Source: Labilithrix sp. (GTDB taxonomy: Bacteria; Myxococcota_A; Polyangia; Polyangiales; Polyangiaceae). Taken from it: a DNA stretch of 64,000 nucleotides. The notes under the pieces are model-generated. The model had not been told where the DNA came from and ran no database searches. It saw only the letters and a list, made by a program, of their open reading frames with translations. This document shows positions 1-7,780 of this stretch, piece by piece (within the stretch, counting starts at the first letter, position 1; each line of letters opens with the position of its first letter). The DNA lies in NCBI GenBank assembly GCA_019637225.1, contig JAHBWC010000005.1:110250-174249 (forward strand), in the 5' to 3' direction. Both the position numbers and the translations under genes were made by a program.

Positions 1-807
1 CGCGACCACACGCTGTGGAACGCGATCCTCCGCTGGCTCGGCGGCAACGACTCCACCTTCACGATCGCCGACACGCGCCTCGAGACGCTCGTGACCTCGT
101 GCTTCCTCCACGGGTCGATCCTCCACCTCGGCTTCAACCTGCTCGTCCTCTGGCAGGTCGGCCCGTTCCTCGAGCGCGCCGTCGGGCGCGCGCGCTTTCT
201 GCCGCTCTACCTCGGCTCCGGGATCGTGGGCAGCGCGTTCAGCGCGATCGCGGGCCGGCTCTTCGGCGCGTCCCTCAGCATCGGAGCGTCGGGCGCGATC
301 TGCGGGCTCATCGGCGCCATGCTCGTCCTCGGCGCGCGAACGCAGGGCTGGCGCGGCCCGCTCGCGCGTCAGATGGCCGGCTGGCTCGCCTTCCTCTTCG
401 TCCTCGGGCTCGCGAAGAACCTGCAGGGCGGCATGGTGCAGGTCGACAACGCGGCGCACATCGGCGGCGCGCTCGGCGGCGTCATCATCGCGGCCACGTG
501 GCGACGCGGGGTGACCTACACGCAGCCGATGCAGCGGATCATCGTCGGCGTGTGCGTCGCGATCGTCATCGTCGCGGGGCTCACCGTCTACGTCCGGAAC
601 CGGACCGACCGCTACCTGTTCATGAGCGTCGACGAGCGCCTCAACGCCGCGAGCCGCGCCGCGCGCAGCGGCCAGTGCGACGAGGCCGACCGCGCGATGA
701 AGCGCGCGCAGCAGCTCGATCCGGGCAACGAGCGGCTCCACGATCGGGCGCAGGAGATCAACCGGGAGTGCCTCGCGCCGTCGACGCCCTCCCCCGCGCG
801 GCGGTAG
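1..807 (+). CDS. Rhomboid family intramembrane serine protease (5' truncated)
   Basis: The reading frame is open from base 1, so the N-terminus lies outside the window. Rhomboids cleave transmembrane segments inside the membrane with a Ser-His dyad. Visible here are an HGSILHLGFN segment (the second-helix His/Asn region of the family), a GASGA catalytic motif with the Ser codon at 289-291, and an AAHIGGALGG motif with the catalytic His codon at 457-459. Several hydrophobic segments surround them. After the last membrane helix there is a soluble tail of about 60 residues (LNAASRAARSGQCDEADRAMKRAQQLDPG) that looks like one and a half TPR units. Substrate is unknown. The assignment to the family is firm; the missing 5' end prevents judging total length. 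Confidence 0.9.
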   Translation, partial: RDHTLWNAILRWLGGNDSTFTIADTRLETLVTSCFLHGSILHLGFNLLVLWQVGPFLERAVGRARFLPLYLGSGIVGSAFSAIAGRLFGASLSIGASGAICGLIGAMLVLGARTQGWRGPLARQMAGWLAFLFVLGLAKNLQGGMVQVDNAAHIGGALGGVIIAATWRRGVTYTQPMQRIIVGVCVAIVIVAGLTVYVRNRTDRYLFMSVDERLNAASRAARSGQCDEADRAMKRAQQLDPGNERLHDRAQEINRECLAPSTPSPARR

Positions 808-966
808 CGCACCGCGCGCGAGAACACCTCGGCGCACGTGTGCGTGTGATCCGAAGTTGACGGTCGCCACGGCACGCCTCGGCACAGTGCGCCGAGGTGG
901 GAGCGGCGCAACCGACCGAGATCGCGCGGGCTCCCTGCGGGTCCGCCGCTTGCACTCGGCCACCCC

Positions 967-1407
967 ATGTCGTTCGTCGCACGCCGTTTCGGGAGCGCCG
1001 GCCTCATCCCCCTGCCCTCCGACCCGAACGAGGTCGCGAGCGCCACGTGCGATGGCGCTCGCTGCCCGGCGCCCACCGCCTCGGGGGTCTCGCTCCGATC
1101 GCCGGTGGTGCTCGTCGTGGGGGTCGAGGACGCCGTCGCCCGCGCGTGCAAGGCGACCGCCATCGAGGCCGACGTCGGCTTCGTGCGCGCCCCGCAGGCG
1201 GTCGCGGCGTGCCGGGCCATCCGCGACGCGCGTCCGACCGTCGTCGCGCTCGGCCCGTCGCTGTGGCGCGACGAGAGGCACGCGATCGCCGAGGCGGCGC
1301 GGAGCGTCGGGGCGTGCGTCGTCGAGATTCCGCCGACCGCGCCGACCGAGTGGATCGCCCTCGAGCTCGTCGGCGCCGCGATGACCGCGCTCGCGGCCAC
1401 CGGCTGA
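967..1407 (+). CDS. Hypothetical protein, degenerate receiver-like domain
   Basis: 146 residues. About 40 low-complexity N-terminal residues are followed by an alternating beta/alpha pattern (PVVLVVGVEDAVARA, then DARPTVVALGPSLW, then GACVVEIPP) reminiscent of a response-regulator receiver domain. The position where a receiver has its phosphorylated Asp reads VVALGP, so it could not be phosphorylated in the usual way. It sits alone between a rhomboid gene and the converging methylase pair. Codon usage is strongly GC3-biased like its neighbours, which supports that it is coding. Family assignment is tentative; it could simply be an unrelated Rossmann-like domain. Confidence 0.6.
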   Translation: MSFVARRFGSAGLIPLPSDPNEVASATCDGARCPAPTASGVSLRSPVVLVVGVEDAVARACKATAIEADVGFVRAPQAVAACRAIRDARPTVVALGPSLWRDERHAIAEAARSVGACVVEIPPTAPTEWIALELVGAAMTALAATG

Positions 1408-1414
1408 CCTGTCG

Positions 1415-2038
1415 TCAGCGCGTGAGCAGCCGCTGGTAGCGCGAAGACGCGTCGTAGAGCACGTCGAGCGCCGCGTTCATCTCGCGCGACAGCCGACGGC
1501 GCGCCTCGACGAGCGTCTCGGGGACGCGCAGCGCGAGGAGCGACGCGCGGGGCACGCGCGGGTGATGGCCGCCCTCTTGCGCGGCGGCGAGCACCGCCTG
1601 CGCGCGCTCGCCGAGGAGAAACGGCAGGAGGAACGCGAGATCGTCGCCCGCGCGGCGCGGCGCGAGGACGTAGAACTCGGTCGAGACCGCGAGCGCGCGC
1701 CCCGACGCGGCCGCGAGCGCGCGCGGATGCACGAGCGCGACCTGGCGCAGGTACGGACGCAGGCGCGAGACGAGGAGATCCCCCGCCCGCGCGCTCTTCT
1801 TTGCGCTCTTCGCCGACGACGCGGCGCGGACGGCCGCGGGGATGTCGAGCAAGCCGTCGCGCGCGTGCGTCGTGTCGAGGACGACGGCGCGCGAGGCCTC
1901 CTCCGCTCGCTCGCGCCGCTCGACCACGAGATCGCCGAGCGGGATCCCCTCCCCCGCGTCGTCGGCGGCGACCCAGCGCTCGGGCGCGAGGACGACGTCG
2001 TCGCCGAGCTCGGCGAGGGAGCGCACCGTGAGCTTCAC
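1415..2038 (-). CDS. Type I restriction specificity (HsdS)-like protein
   Basis: I chose the GTG at 2038, which overlaps the TGA of the methylase gene (GTGA, four bases), over an upstream ATG whose extra residues would lie entirely inside the methylase in another frame. This gives 207 residues, about one target-recognition half compared with roughly 400 or more for a full HsdS. Seen: a DLLVSRLRPYLRQVALVHP stretch like the HsdS segment that carries 'sRlrP', a later FYVLAPRR strand, and a C-terminal helical RRLSREMNAALDVLYDASSRYQ segment that could be the conserved spacer helix. It probably gives the adjacent methylase its DNA target. No HsdR gene is present in the window. Confidence 0.65.
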   Translation of the reverse strand: MKLTVRSLAELGDDVVLAPERWVAADDAGEGIPLGDLVVERRERAEEASRAVVLDTTHARDGLLDIPAAVRAASSAKSAKKSARAGDLLVSRLRPYLRQVALVHPRALAAASGRALAVSTEFYVLAPRRAGDDLAFLLPFLLGERAQAVLAAAQEGGHHPRVPRASLLALRVPETLVEARRRLSREMNAALDVLYDASSRYQRLLTR

Positions 2039-3111
2039 GCGAAGCCCTCCGCTTCGAGGAACGGACGCAGACGCGACCCGACGTCGCCGAGGTCGTGATC
2101 GAGCTCGCCGTCGCTCCGCACGATCGGCTCGCCGCCGGAGTCCTTGCCGGCGCGCTCGCTGACGACGAGCATCGTCCGCTCGTCGGGGCTCGCCGCCGCC
2201 GGCTCGAGCGCGCGCGGGCGCTTCTGCGCGAACAGGACGAACGTCCGCTGCGAGGTGTGCGGGAGGAACGTCTCCCGCGGGAGGCCGACGATCGCGAGGA
2301 CGCGCGCGCGCTCGACGAGCCACCGGCGGAGCGCGGCGAAGGCGCCGCCGCTCGCCTTGTTGTACGGGAGCACGATGCCGAGCCTCCCGCCGGGACGGAG
2401 GAGGCCGAGCGCGCGATCGAGGAAGAGCACGTCGCGCTCCGGCGTACGGACGACGCGCGCGACGTCGAAGCCGTCGGCGGGCGCGCGCCCGGCGAACGGC
2501 GGGTTGGTCGCGACGACATCGGCCACGGGGAGCTCGGCGCCGCGGAGCCCGTCACCTCGCTGGACGGTGCGCGGATCGGCGGACGCCGCGAGCGCGAGGA
2601 GGCGGGCCACGCGGACGGCGCGGAGATCCACGTCGCAGCCGTGCGCGCGCGCTCCGGCGGCGCGGGCCCGGGAGAGGAACGCGCCCGAGCCGCACGCGGG
2701 ATCGACGACGACCTCGCGCTTCGACGGCGCGAGCATCTGCACGACGAAGTCGACGACGTGCCGGGGCGTGAAGAACTGCCCCTTGTCCGACTTGGCGACG
2801 CGCGGGACGAGCGACTCGAACACGGCGTCGAGCGTGCTCTCGTCGGCGAGCGCGGTCGACAGGAGGCCGTCGACGCGCGCGAGCAGGGCGTCGCTCGCGT
2901 CCTTGACCGGATCCACCTCGAGCGCGGGGTGACGGCGCACGGCCTCGGCGATCGCGCGGCGGAGCGGCGCCCCCCGCGCGACGGCGATACGCGCCGCGGC
3001 GACCGAGAAGACGATCTCGAACGCGTCCTCGCCGCTCGTCGCGACGACCACCTCCTCCACGTGACGGAGGACACTCGCGGCGCTCACGCCAGGCCGGTGG
3101 CGCTTCGGCAT
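2035..3111 (-). CDS. Type I-style N6-adenine DNA methyltransferase (HsdM-like)
   Basis: 358 residues. The protein carries the N-6 methylase signature: GQFFTPRHVVDFVV (111-124), the SAM-binding motif DPACGSGAF (137-145) and the catalytic NPPF (203-206). The N-terminal about 100 residues are helical, as in HsdM. It should methylate adenine in a specific site, directed by the small HsdS-like partner whose GTG start overlaps its stop. A TAGCTT hexamer ends 9 nt before the ATG, matching the leaderless-type promoters seen elsewhere in the window. Usual HsdM proteins are near 500 residues, so this is a compact version. With no nuclease gene nearby it may be a regulatory or orphan methylase, or part of a defence system with the nuclease elsewhere. 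Confidence 0.85.
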   Translation of the reverse strand: MPKRHRPGVSAASVLRHVEEVVVATSGEDAFEIVFSVAAARIAVARGAPLRRAIAEAVRRHPALEVDPVKDASDALLARVDGLLSTALADESTLDAVFESLVPRVAKSDKGQFFTPRHVVDFVVQMLAPSKREVVVDPACGSGAFLSRARAAGARAHGCDVDLRAVRVARLLALAASADPRTVQRGDGLRGAELPVADVVATNPPFAGRAPADGFDVARVVRTPERDVLFLDRALGLLRPGGRLGIVLPYNKASGGAFAALRRWLVERARVLAIVGLPRETFLPHTSQRTFVLFAQKRPRALEPAAASPDERTMLVVSERAGKDSGGEPIVRSDGELDHDLGDVGSRLRPFLEAEGFA

Positions 3112-3120
3112 CGAGGGCGG

Positions 3121-3126
3121 AAGCTA
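3121..3126 (-). promoter_or_regulatory. TAGCTT -10-like element, 9 nt before methylase ATG
   Basis: Hexamer of the TANNNT type close to the start codon, no Shine-Dalgarno; leaderless-type. Confidence 0.4.
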
Positions 3127-3359
3127 CGCGACGCGCCCGGAAAAGACGTGAAGAAAAAGGCGACGGATCGGTCGCGCTCGATCTCGGCTCCCCGGTCCGG
3201 GCGGGCGTGGATCGCTATCCCTTCAAAGATATCCCACCAAGTGTGCTCGCGAACGGGAACCTGCGGCTTCCCGGCGGCAGAGCAGCGTCTCGCGTGCGTC
3301 TACGCGTTCGAGCCCGCGCCGGCGTCTCCGGGCGCGATGTTAGAAGCGTCGAGCTCACC

Positions 3360-4313
3360 ATGAAGTCCTCGCAGACGTTTGCTTCGATCTTCCTCCTCGG
3401 GACCCTCGCCGCCGCGGGTGCGTGCGCGGAGGGCTCGTCGACGGACGCGACCGCCATCGATTTCGTCGAGCCGACGAAGTCCACCGAGCCGACGGAGCCG
3501 GACGACAGCGTGACCGTGCCTCCGAAGGGGGACGACAAGCCCGGCGCGGACGACGACGGCGCGGACGACGACGCTTCGAGCAGCGGCGGGTCGAGCGGCA
3601 CCCCCGACGCGGGTGGCTCGAGCAGCGGCGGACCGGACGCCGGCGGATCGAGCAGCGGCGGACCGGACGCGGGCGGATCGAGCAGCGGCGCTCCGGACGC
3701 CGGCTCGTGCGCGACGGTCGCGCCGAGCAACGTGTGCGGGCTCGCCCCGCAGTGCGGGTGCGCGTCGAACCAGACGTGCGACGTCACGAACAAGTCGAAC
3801 GGCGCGGTGAGCTGCATCCTCGCCGGCGGCGGTCCGCAGGGCTCGCTCTGCACGACGAGCTCGCAGTGCGCGGCCGGTCTCACGTGCGCGTACGGCGCCT
3901 GCCGCCCGTACTGCGCGACCGCGAACACCGCGTGCGCGGGCGCGGGCCTCGGGATGTGCGGGCAGTACTACGATCCCCCCGGCACCGCGGTCCCGAACTC
4001 GAAGGTGTGCACGATCACCTGCAACCTCCGAAGCCCGAGCGCCGCGTGCGGCTCGAACACGTGCATCTGGGACGGCAGCGTGAGCGCGACCGACTGCGAC
4101 GCCGCCGGCACCGTCGGCGTCTTCGAGAAGTGCACGAAGTACAACGACTGCAAGCAGGGCATGGCTTGCATCAACCATGCAATCTTCGGCTTCGAGTGCG
4201 AGCCCTGGTGCCGCATCGGCTCGAACGACTGCGGGATCTTCTCCTCGTGCAAGGACGTCTACGGCGCCGGCGGCCCGATGGAAGGCACGACGAAGCTCGG
4301 GCACTGCCAGTAA
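3360..4313 (+). CDS. Cysteine-rich secreted lipoprotein
   Basis: The ATG at 3360 is used because a signal peptide with a lipobox (AAAGAC) follows at once; a longer frame back to 3207 adds unrelated residues. 317 residues. The mature N-terminus is an Asp/Ser/Gly-rich linker containing three copies of a nine-residue repeat (SSSGGPDAG-like), then a domain with more than twenty cysteines, including CGLAPQCGC and CTTSSQCAAGLTC, similar to the Cys-rich surface proteins common in myxobacteria. Probably anchored in the outer membrane and disulfide-bonded. Function unknown. Confidence 0.85.
   Translation: MKSSQTFASIFLLGTLAAAGACAEGSSTDATAIDFVEPTKSTEPTEPDDSVTVPPKGDDKPGADDDGADDDASSSGGSSGTPDAGGSSSGGPDAGGSSSGGPDAGGSSSGAPDAGSCATVAPSNVCGLAPQCGCASNQTCDVTNKSNGAVSCILAGGGPQGSLCTTSSQCAAGLTCAYGACRPYCATANTACAGAGLGMCGQYYDPPGTAVPNSKVCTITCNLRSPSAACGSNTCIWDGSVSATDCDAAGTVGVFEKCTKYNDCKQGMACINHAIFGFECEPWCRIGSNDCGIFSSCKDVYGAGGPMEGTTKLGHCQ
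3612..3706 (+). repeat. 27-bp in-frame repeats in lipoprotein linker
   Basis: About three copies encode a nine-residue SSSGGPDAG-like unit in the lipoprotein starting at 3360; copy number could vary between strains. Confidence 0.8.
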
Positions 4314-4325
4314 GCGCCGCGACAC

Positions 4326-4371
4326 GCCGCGGCCCGACCGCGCGGCGAGCCGCGGCCCGACCGCGCGGCGA
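4326..4371. repeat. 23-bp perfect tandem duplication
   Basis: Two identical 23-nt copies beginning GCCGCGGCCCGACC at 4326 and 4349, in the gap after the Cys-rich lipoprotein gene; they precede the promoter of the next gene. Of unknown role. Confidence 0.9.
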
Positions 4372-4375
4372 GCCT

Positions 4376-4403
4376 TCGACAATCGCGCGGGTTGGTCTAC
4401 CCT
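4376..4403 (+). promoter_or_regulatory. TCGACA-16-TACCCT, 10 nt before metallo-hydrolase ATG
   Basis: -35-like TCGACA (4376-4381; 5 of 6 to TTGACA) and -10-like TACCCT (4398-4403) with 16-nt spacing. Confidence 0.5.
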
Positions 4404-4413
4404 TCGCTCCACC

Positions 4414-5520
4414 ATGACCTCCGGAGCCGAGCGCATCGCCGACCTCGACCGAGCCTGGGCGGAGCCGCACCACGGGGCTCAGCTGCGGGCCGTCCGGCGC
4501 GCGGGCGAGCGGCTCCGCGAGCGGCTGGCCGGCGGCCCTCGCTGCATCGCCGTCCGAACGCTGCCGCTGACGACGCTCGTCTACCCCACGCGCTACGCGT
4601 TCTGGGCGGCCGCGTTCGCGCCGGCGCCGTTCGTGACGATGACGCACCGCTGCGTGCTCGTGCAGTTCTTCCAGCGAGGTGAGCTCAAGAACCTCCTGTT
4701 CAACCCGACCGACGTCGACGGCGCGCGCGCGACGCCCTTCTTCGCGCGGATGATCGAGCAGCTCGGCGAGCGTGTCGCGGACCTCGTCGCCAAGCGCTTC
4801 GATCCCCTCGAGGATCAGCTCGCGCGCCACGGCCTCACGCCGGAGGACATCGACTTCGTCGCGTTCGACCACTTCCACACGCAAGACCTCCGCGGCCTGC
4901 TCGGCACCGCCGACGGCGCGCGGCGGCCGCGCTTCCCGAACGCGAAGCTCCTCGCCCCGAAGAACGAGTGGGAGGACTGGGACGATCTCCACCCGTTCCA
5001 GCGCGCGTGGTTCGTGCGGGACGGCAAGCTCGGCGTACGCACCGACGACGTCGTCCTGACGGACGGCGACCTCGCGCTCGGCGACGGCGTGATGCTCCTC
5101 CGCACGCCCGGCCACACGTCCGGCAACCAGACGCTCTTCCTCGCGACCGAGTCCGGCGTGTGGGGCATCAGCGAGAACGGCACGTGCGCCGACAACTGGT
5201 CACCGCTCGAGAGCCGGATCCGCGGCCTCGCGTTCATGTGCAAGAAGCAGGATCTCGACATCGTCCTCAACGCGAACACCCCCGAGCTCGGCGCCGTGCA
5301 GTACACGTCGATGATCCTCGAGCGCACCATGGTCGACCGCGTGCGGCGCGCGCCGGCCTTCGTCCAGATGTTCCCGTCGAGCGAGGTGACGCCGAGCCTC
5401 CTCGCGCCGGGCTTGACGCCGACGGTCCTCCACCGCGCGATCACCCACGGCGAAATCGCGCGGCCGCGCGCGCGCGCCGGGCGATCGCCGGCCGCCACCA
5501 ACGTCCGGGCCATCGCGTGA
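4414..5520 (+). CDS. Metallo-beta-lactamase fold hydrolase
   Basis: 368 residues from the ATG at 4414. The metal-binding signature is DHFHTQD (152-158), a form of HxHxDH in which the last His is not present, and a second motif TPGHTSG (231-237) supplies another His. The spacing and the 'TPGHT' strand are typical of the fold; the first motif is unusual, so the metal site may be mono-nuclear or altered. Substrate cannot be inferred. Its TGA overlaps the GTG of the next gene, so the two are co-translated. A TACCCT hexamer ends 10 nt before the start, with TCGACA 16 nt further up, a plausible promoter. Confidence 0.8.
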   Translation: MTSGAERIADLDRAWAEPHHGAQLRAVRRAGERLRERLAGGPRCIAVRTLPLTTLVYPTRYAFWAAAFAPAPFVTMTHRCVLVQFFQRGELKNLLFNPTDVDGARATPFFARMIEQLGERVADLVAKRFDPLEDQLARHGLTPEDIDFVAFDHFHTQDLRGLLGTADGARRPRFPNAKLLAPKNEWEDWDDLHPFQRAWFVRDGKLGVRTDDVVLTDGDLALGDGVMLLRTPGHTSGNQTLFLATESGVWGISENGTCADNWSPLESRIRGLAFMCKKQDLDIVLNANTPELGAVQYTSMILERTMVDRVRRAPAFVQMFPSSEVTPSLLAPGLTPTVLHRAITHGEIARPRARAGRSPAATNVRAIA

Positions 5521-5882
5521 GCGACGTCGATCCGAAGACGGACGCCGGGGCCGACCGCTCCTCGTGGGGCTTCCCCCGCTTCGCGAAGGACTTCCCGCAT
5601 CACGCGGAGCTCGACGCGCTCGTCGCTGCCTTCGCGCGCGGCGACTACGCGAGGGTCCGCGAGGGCGCGCCGAGGCTCGTCGCTTCGACCGAAGACGAAG
5701 ACGTCAAGCGCGCGGCGACGATGCTGCGCGCGCGCATCGAGCCCGATCCGGCGTCGCGCGCGCTCTTCCTCTTCGCCGCGGCGCTCCTCGTGTTCCTCTC
5801 GGCCTGGTGGGTCGCCCACGACGGTCCCGAAGGCCACGCGCCGCCGCCGAAGGTCGCGCCGAAGGTCGAGCACATCGACTAG
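5517..5882 (+). CDS. Small single-pass membrane protein
   Basis: Start is the GTG at 5517, inside the GTGA overlap with the preceding metallo-hydrolase gene. 121 residues: a soluble helical segment of about 75 residues (one TPR-like pair: HAELDALVAAFARGDYARVREG, then VKRAATMLRARIEPD), one hydrophobic helix ALFLFAAALLVFLSAWWVA, and a short Pro/Lys-rich tail. The arrangement resembles small membrane TPR proteins. No known family recognised. Confidence 0.7.
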   Translation: MSDVDPKTDAGADRSSWGFPRFAKDFPHHAELDALVAAFARGDYARVREGAPRLVASTEDEDVKRAATMLRARIEPDPASRALFLFAAALLVFLSAWWVAHDGPEGHAPPPKVAPKVEHID

Positions 5883-6007
5883 GGCGCGACGTACCCGGGC
5901 GAGGTCTCGCGAGCTCGCACGCCCGCAACTTCACGGCGCAGAGGTCGCGCCCGTCGTTCGGCCGGCGCAAGGCGCGCCACGCGCTCGTCGACCAGGGAGG
6001 CGGTATC

Positions 6008-7780
6008 TCAGCGGACCTCCGCGAGCGGGGTCGTCACGAGCTTCCGATGCGCCATCCCTCCCGGGTAGGCGTAGCTCGCCGCGAAGGCCCAACCCCAGAG
6101 CGTCGCCGTGAACGGGCCGTCGCTCCGCATGCGCTGGAGGCCGGTCTGGCAGGTCTTGTCGCCGAACGTCTGGCCGGGGCCGCCGTTTCGCGAGAGGTCG
6201 ACGCGGGTGTACTCGTACTCGCCTCGCGTCCCGATCGGGCGGAAGTCCGGGAGGTCGCCCGCGCACTCGAGCCACACGTCCTCGAACTTATCGTGGTGCT
6301 TCGCTCGCACGATGACCAGCGACGTCTCCCGGTACGTCGGATCGGCGTAGAAGCTGTATGAGTTCAGCCACTGACCGGCAGGGATGACGTTGACGAACTC
6401 CGGATCGCCCTGACCGCCGAGATGGCCCGAGCCGAAGTACTGGCCGTAGTAGCCGGTCATGTACGCGGCGAGGTAGACCGGGTGGTCGGCGTCCTGCGTG
6501 CGGACCACGAACGTGTCGCCGACGCCTGCAGGAAACGTCACCACGTCGCCGGCGTTCATCTCCGTCGGCGCGCCGACCGGGATCACCGGATCGTAGTCGA
6601 GGCGCGTGCCGTCACGCGCAGCGACGATGCGGTACGGCATCGTCTCGTCCTCGGTTCCGGCGCGCGGACGGTAGCCGACGCCGACGTACTCCGATCCCCA
6701 CTGCTCGAACGCCGGGATCTGCTGCCAGAGCGCATCGCAAGCGCCGGAGGGCGTCGGCACGAACGCACATTCGTGGCCGCCGAAGATCGTCGTCGGCTTG
6801 TTCGACGTGACGACGCTCCCGGAGAGCTCGTCGAACTGGACGAGCTGCAAGAACTGCCCCTTGTCGAGGCGGTAGGTCGCCGGGACCTTCGCCGGCGTCC
6901 CCTTCACGCCGGGGCCGTCCTGGATCGGCATCTTCGGGACGATCGTCACCTCGGTCGCGTCCTCGGACGCGACGATCTGCGTGGTCGGGCGCCCCGCGTT
7001 CGGCTCCCAGGGATTGATGACGAGATGCTGCGTGCCCCAGGTGACGACCGGCAAGAGCAGCGTCGCCGTGGGGATGAAGCTGCTCGCGCCGCCGAACGGG
7101 TACATCGCGACGAGCGACACCGGCGCGTTCGCCGTCAGTTGGAACGACGAGCCAATCCCCGTCGGTCGCATGGCTCCCTGCAGGACCGCGGGGACGACGC
7201 CGGTCGGGCACCCCACGCGACTCCTTACGCCCGTCGACATCGCCGGATCGGGTTCCGAGACGAAGACGACGACGCTGTCTCCGGGATCGATGGCGCCGTC
7301 GTGCGCGATCAGGGTCGCATCCCCGGGGTTCGTCCGGAACGTCGCCTTCGAGATGTCGAGCGCCTCGCCACCCAGCGCGAGCGCGAGGTTCACCGGCCGC
7401 GTCGACGTGTTGACGACGAACGTCGCGAAGCACGAGCCTCTGTCCTCGCCGGACGACGTCGCCGGAAGCGGAAAGTGGAACTCGCAGCCGTTCGAGCTCC
7501 GATCCGCGGCCGCGGCCGCGCAGGGCTCCTGGCACTGCGCCGCGCCGCACGCCTGCTCCGTCGGACAGGTCTCGACGACCTCGCCCGTGCAGGAGCGGAT
7601 GATCGAGCGGCCGTCGAGCGAACACTGGTACGGGCAGTCCCCGGCATCCGCCTGCGCGTCGGTCTCGAAGCCGCTCGGCCCGGTGTCGAACGAGTCGCGA
7701 CCGTCGCCGCAAGCGGCCGCCGCGAGGAGCGCGACGCCCACGACCGAGGTCGCGGCGATACCGGACGAACGTTTCCTCAT
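6008..7780 (-). CDS. IgGFc-binding-protein-like secreted lipoprotein
   Basis: 590 residues. Signal peptide with lipobox (LLAAAACG), a Cys-rich spacer (CPYQCSLDGRS; CGAAQCQEPC), then a long beta-rich domain with features of the IgGFc-binding protein N-terminal domain known from animal mucin-like proteins and many myxobacterial lipoproteins: WGTQHLVINPWEPN, VVTSNKPTTIFGGHEC, and EQWGSEYVGVGYRPR. It ends in a WGWAFAASYAYPGGM strand. Start ATG overlaps the stop of the upstream gene (ATGA). It is the last gene of a five-gene lipoprotein operon. Role is probably surface adhesion or binding; that is inference from the family. Confidence 0.8.
   Translation of the reverse strand: MRKRSSGIAATSVVGVALLAAAACGDGRDSFDTGPSGFETDAQADAGDCPYQCSLDGRSIIRSCTGEVVETCPTEQACGAAQCQEPCAAAAADRSSNGCEFHFPLPATSSGEDRGSCFATFVVNTSTRPVNLALALGGEALDISKATFRTNPGDATLIAHDGAIDPGDSVVVFVSEPDPAMSTGVRSRVGCPTGVVPAVLQGAMRPTGIGSSFQLTANAPVSLVAMYPFGGASSFIPTATLLLPVVTWGTQHLVINPWEPNAGRPTTQIVASEDATEVTIVPKMPIQDGPGVKGTPAKVPATYRLDKGQFLQLVQFDELSGSVVTSNKPTTIFGGHECAFVPTPSGACDALWQQIPAFEQWGSEYVGVGYRPRAGTEDETMPYRIVAARDGTRLDYDPVIPVGAPTEMNAGDVVTFPAGVGDTFVVRTQDADHPVYLAAYMTGYYGQYFGSGHLGGQGDPEFVNVIPAGQWLNSYSFYADPTYRETSLVIVRAKHHDKFEDVWLECAGDLPDFRPIGTRGEYEYTRVDLSRNGGPGQTFGDKTCQTGLQRMRSDGPFTATLWGWAFAASYAYPGGMAHRKLVTTPLAEVR

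Noticed and set aside
612..3074. 820-residue open frame on the minus strand
   Set aside because: It is Arg/Ser/Pro-rich and runs over the methylase genes and the rhomboid end; it is a shadow frame typical of high-GC DNA.
3207..3359. Extended N-terminus for the Cys-rich lipoprotein
   Set aside because: The added residues are Arg-rich and would block the lipobox signal peptide that starts at 3360.
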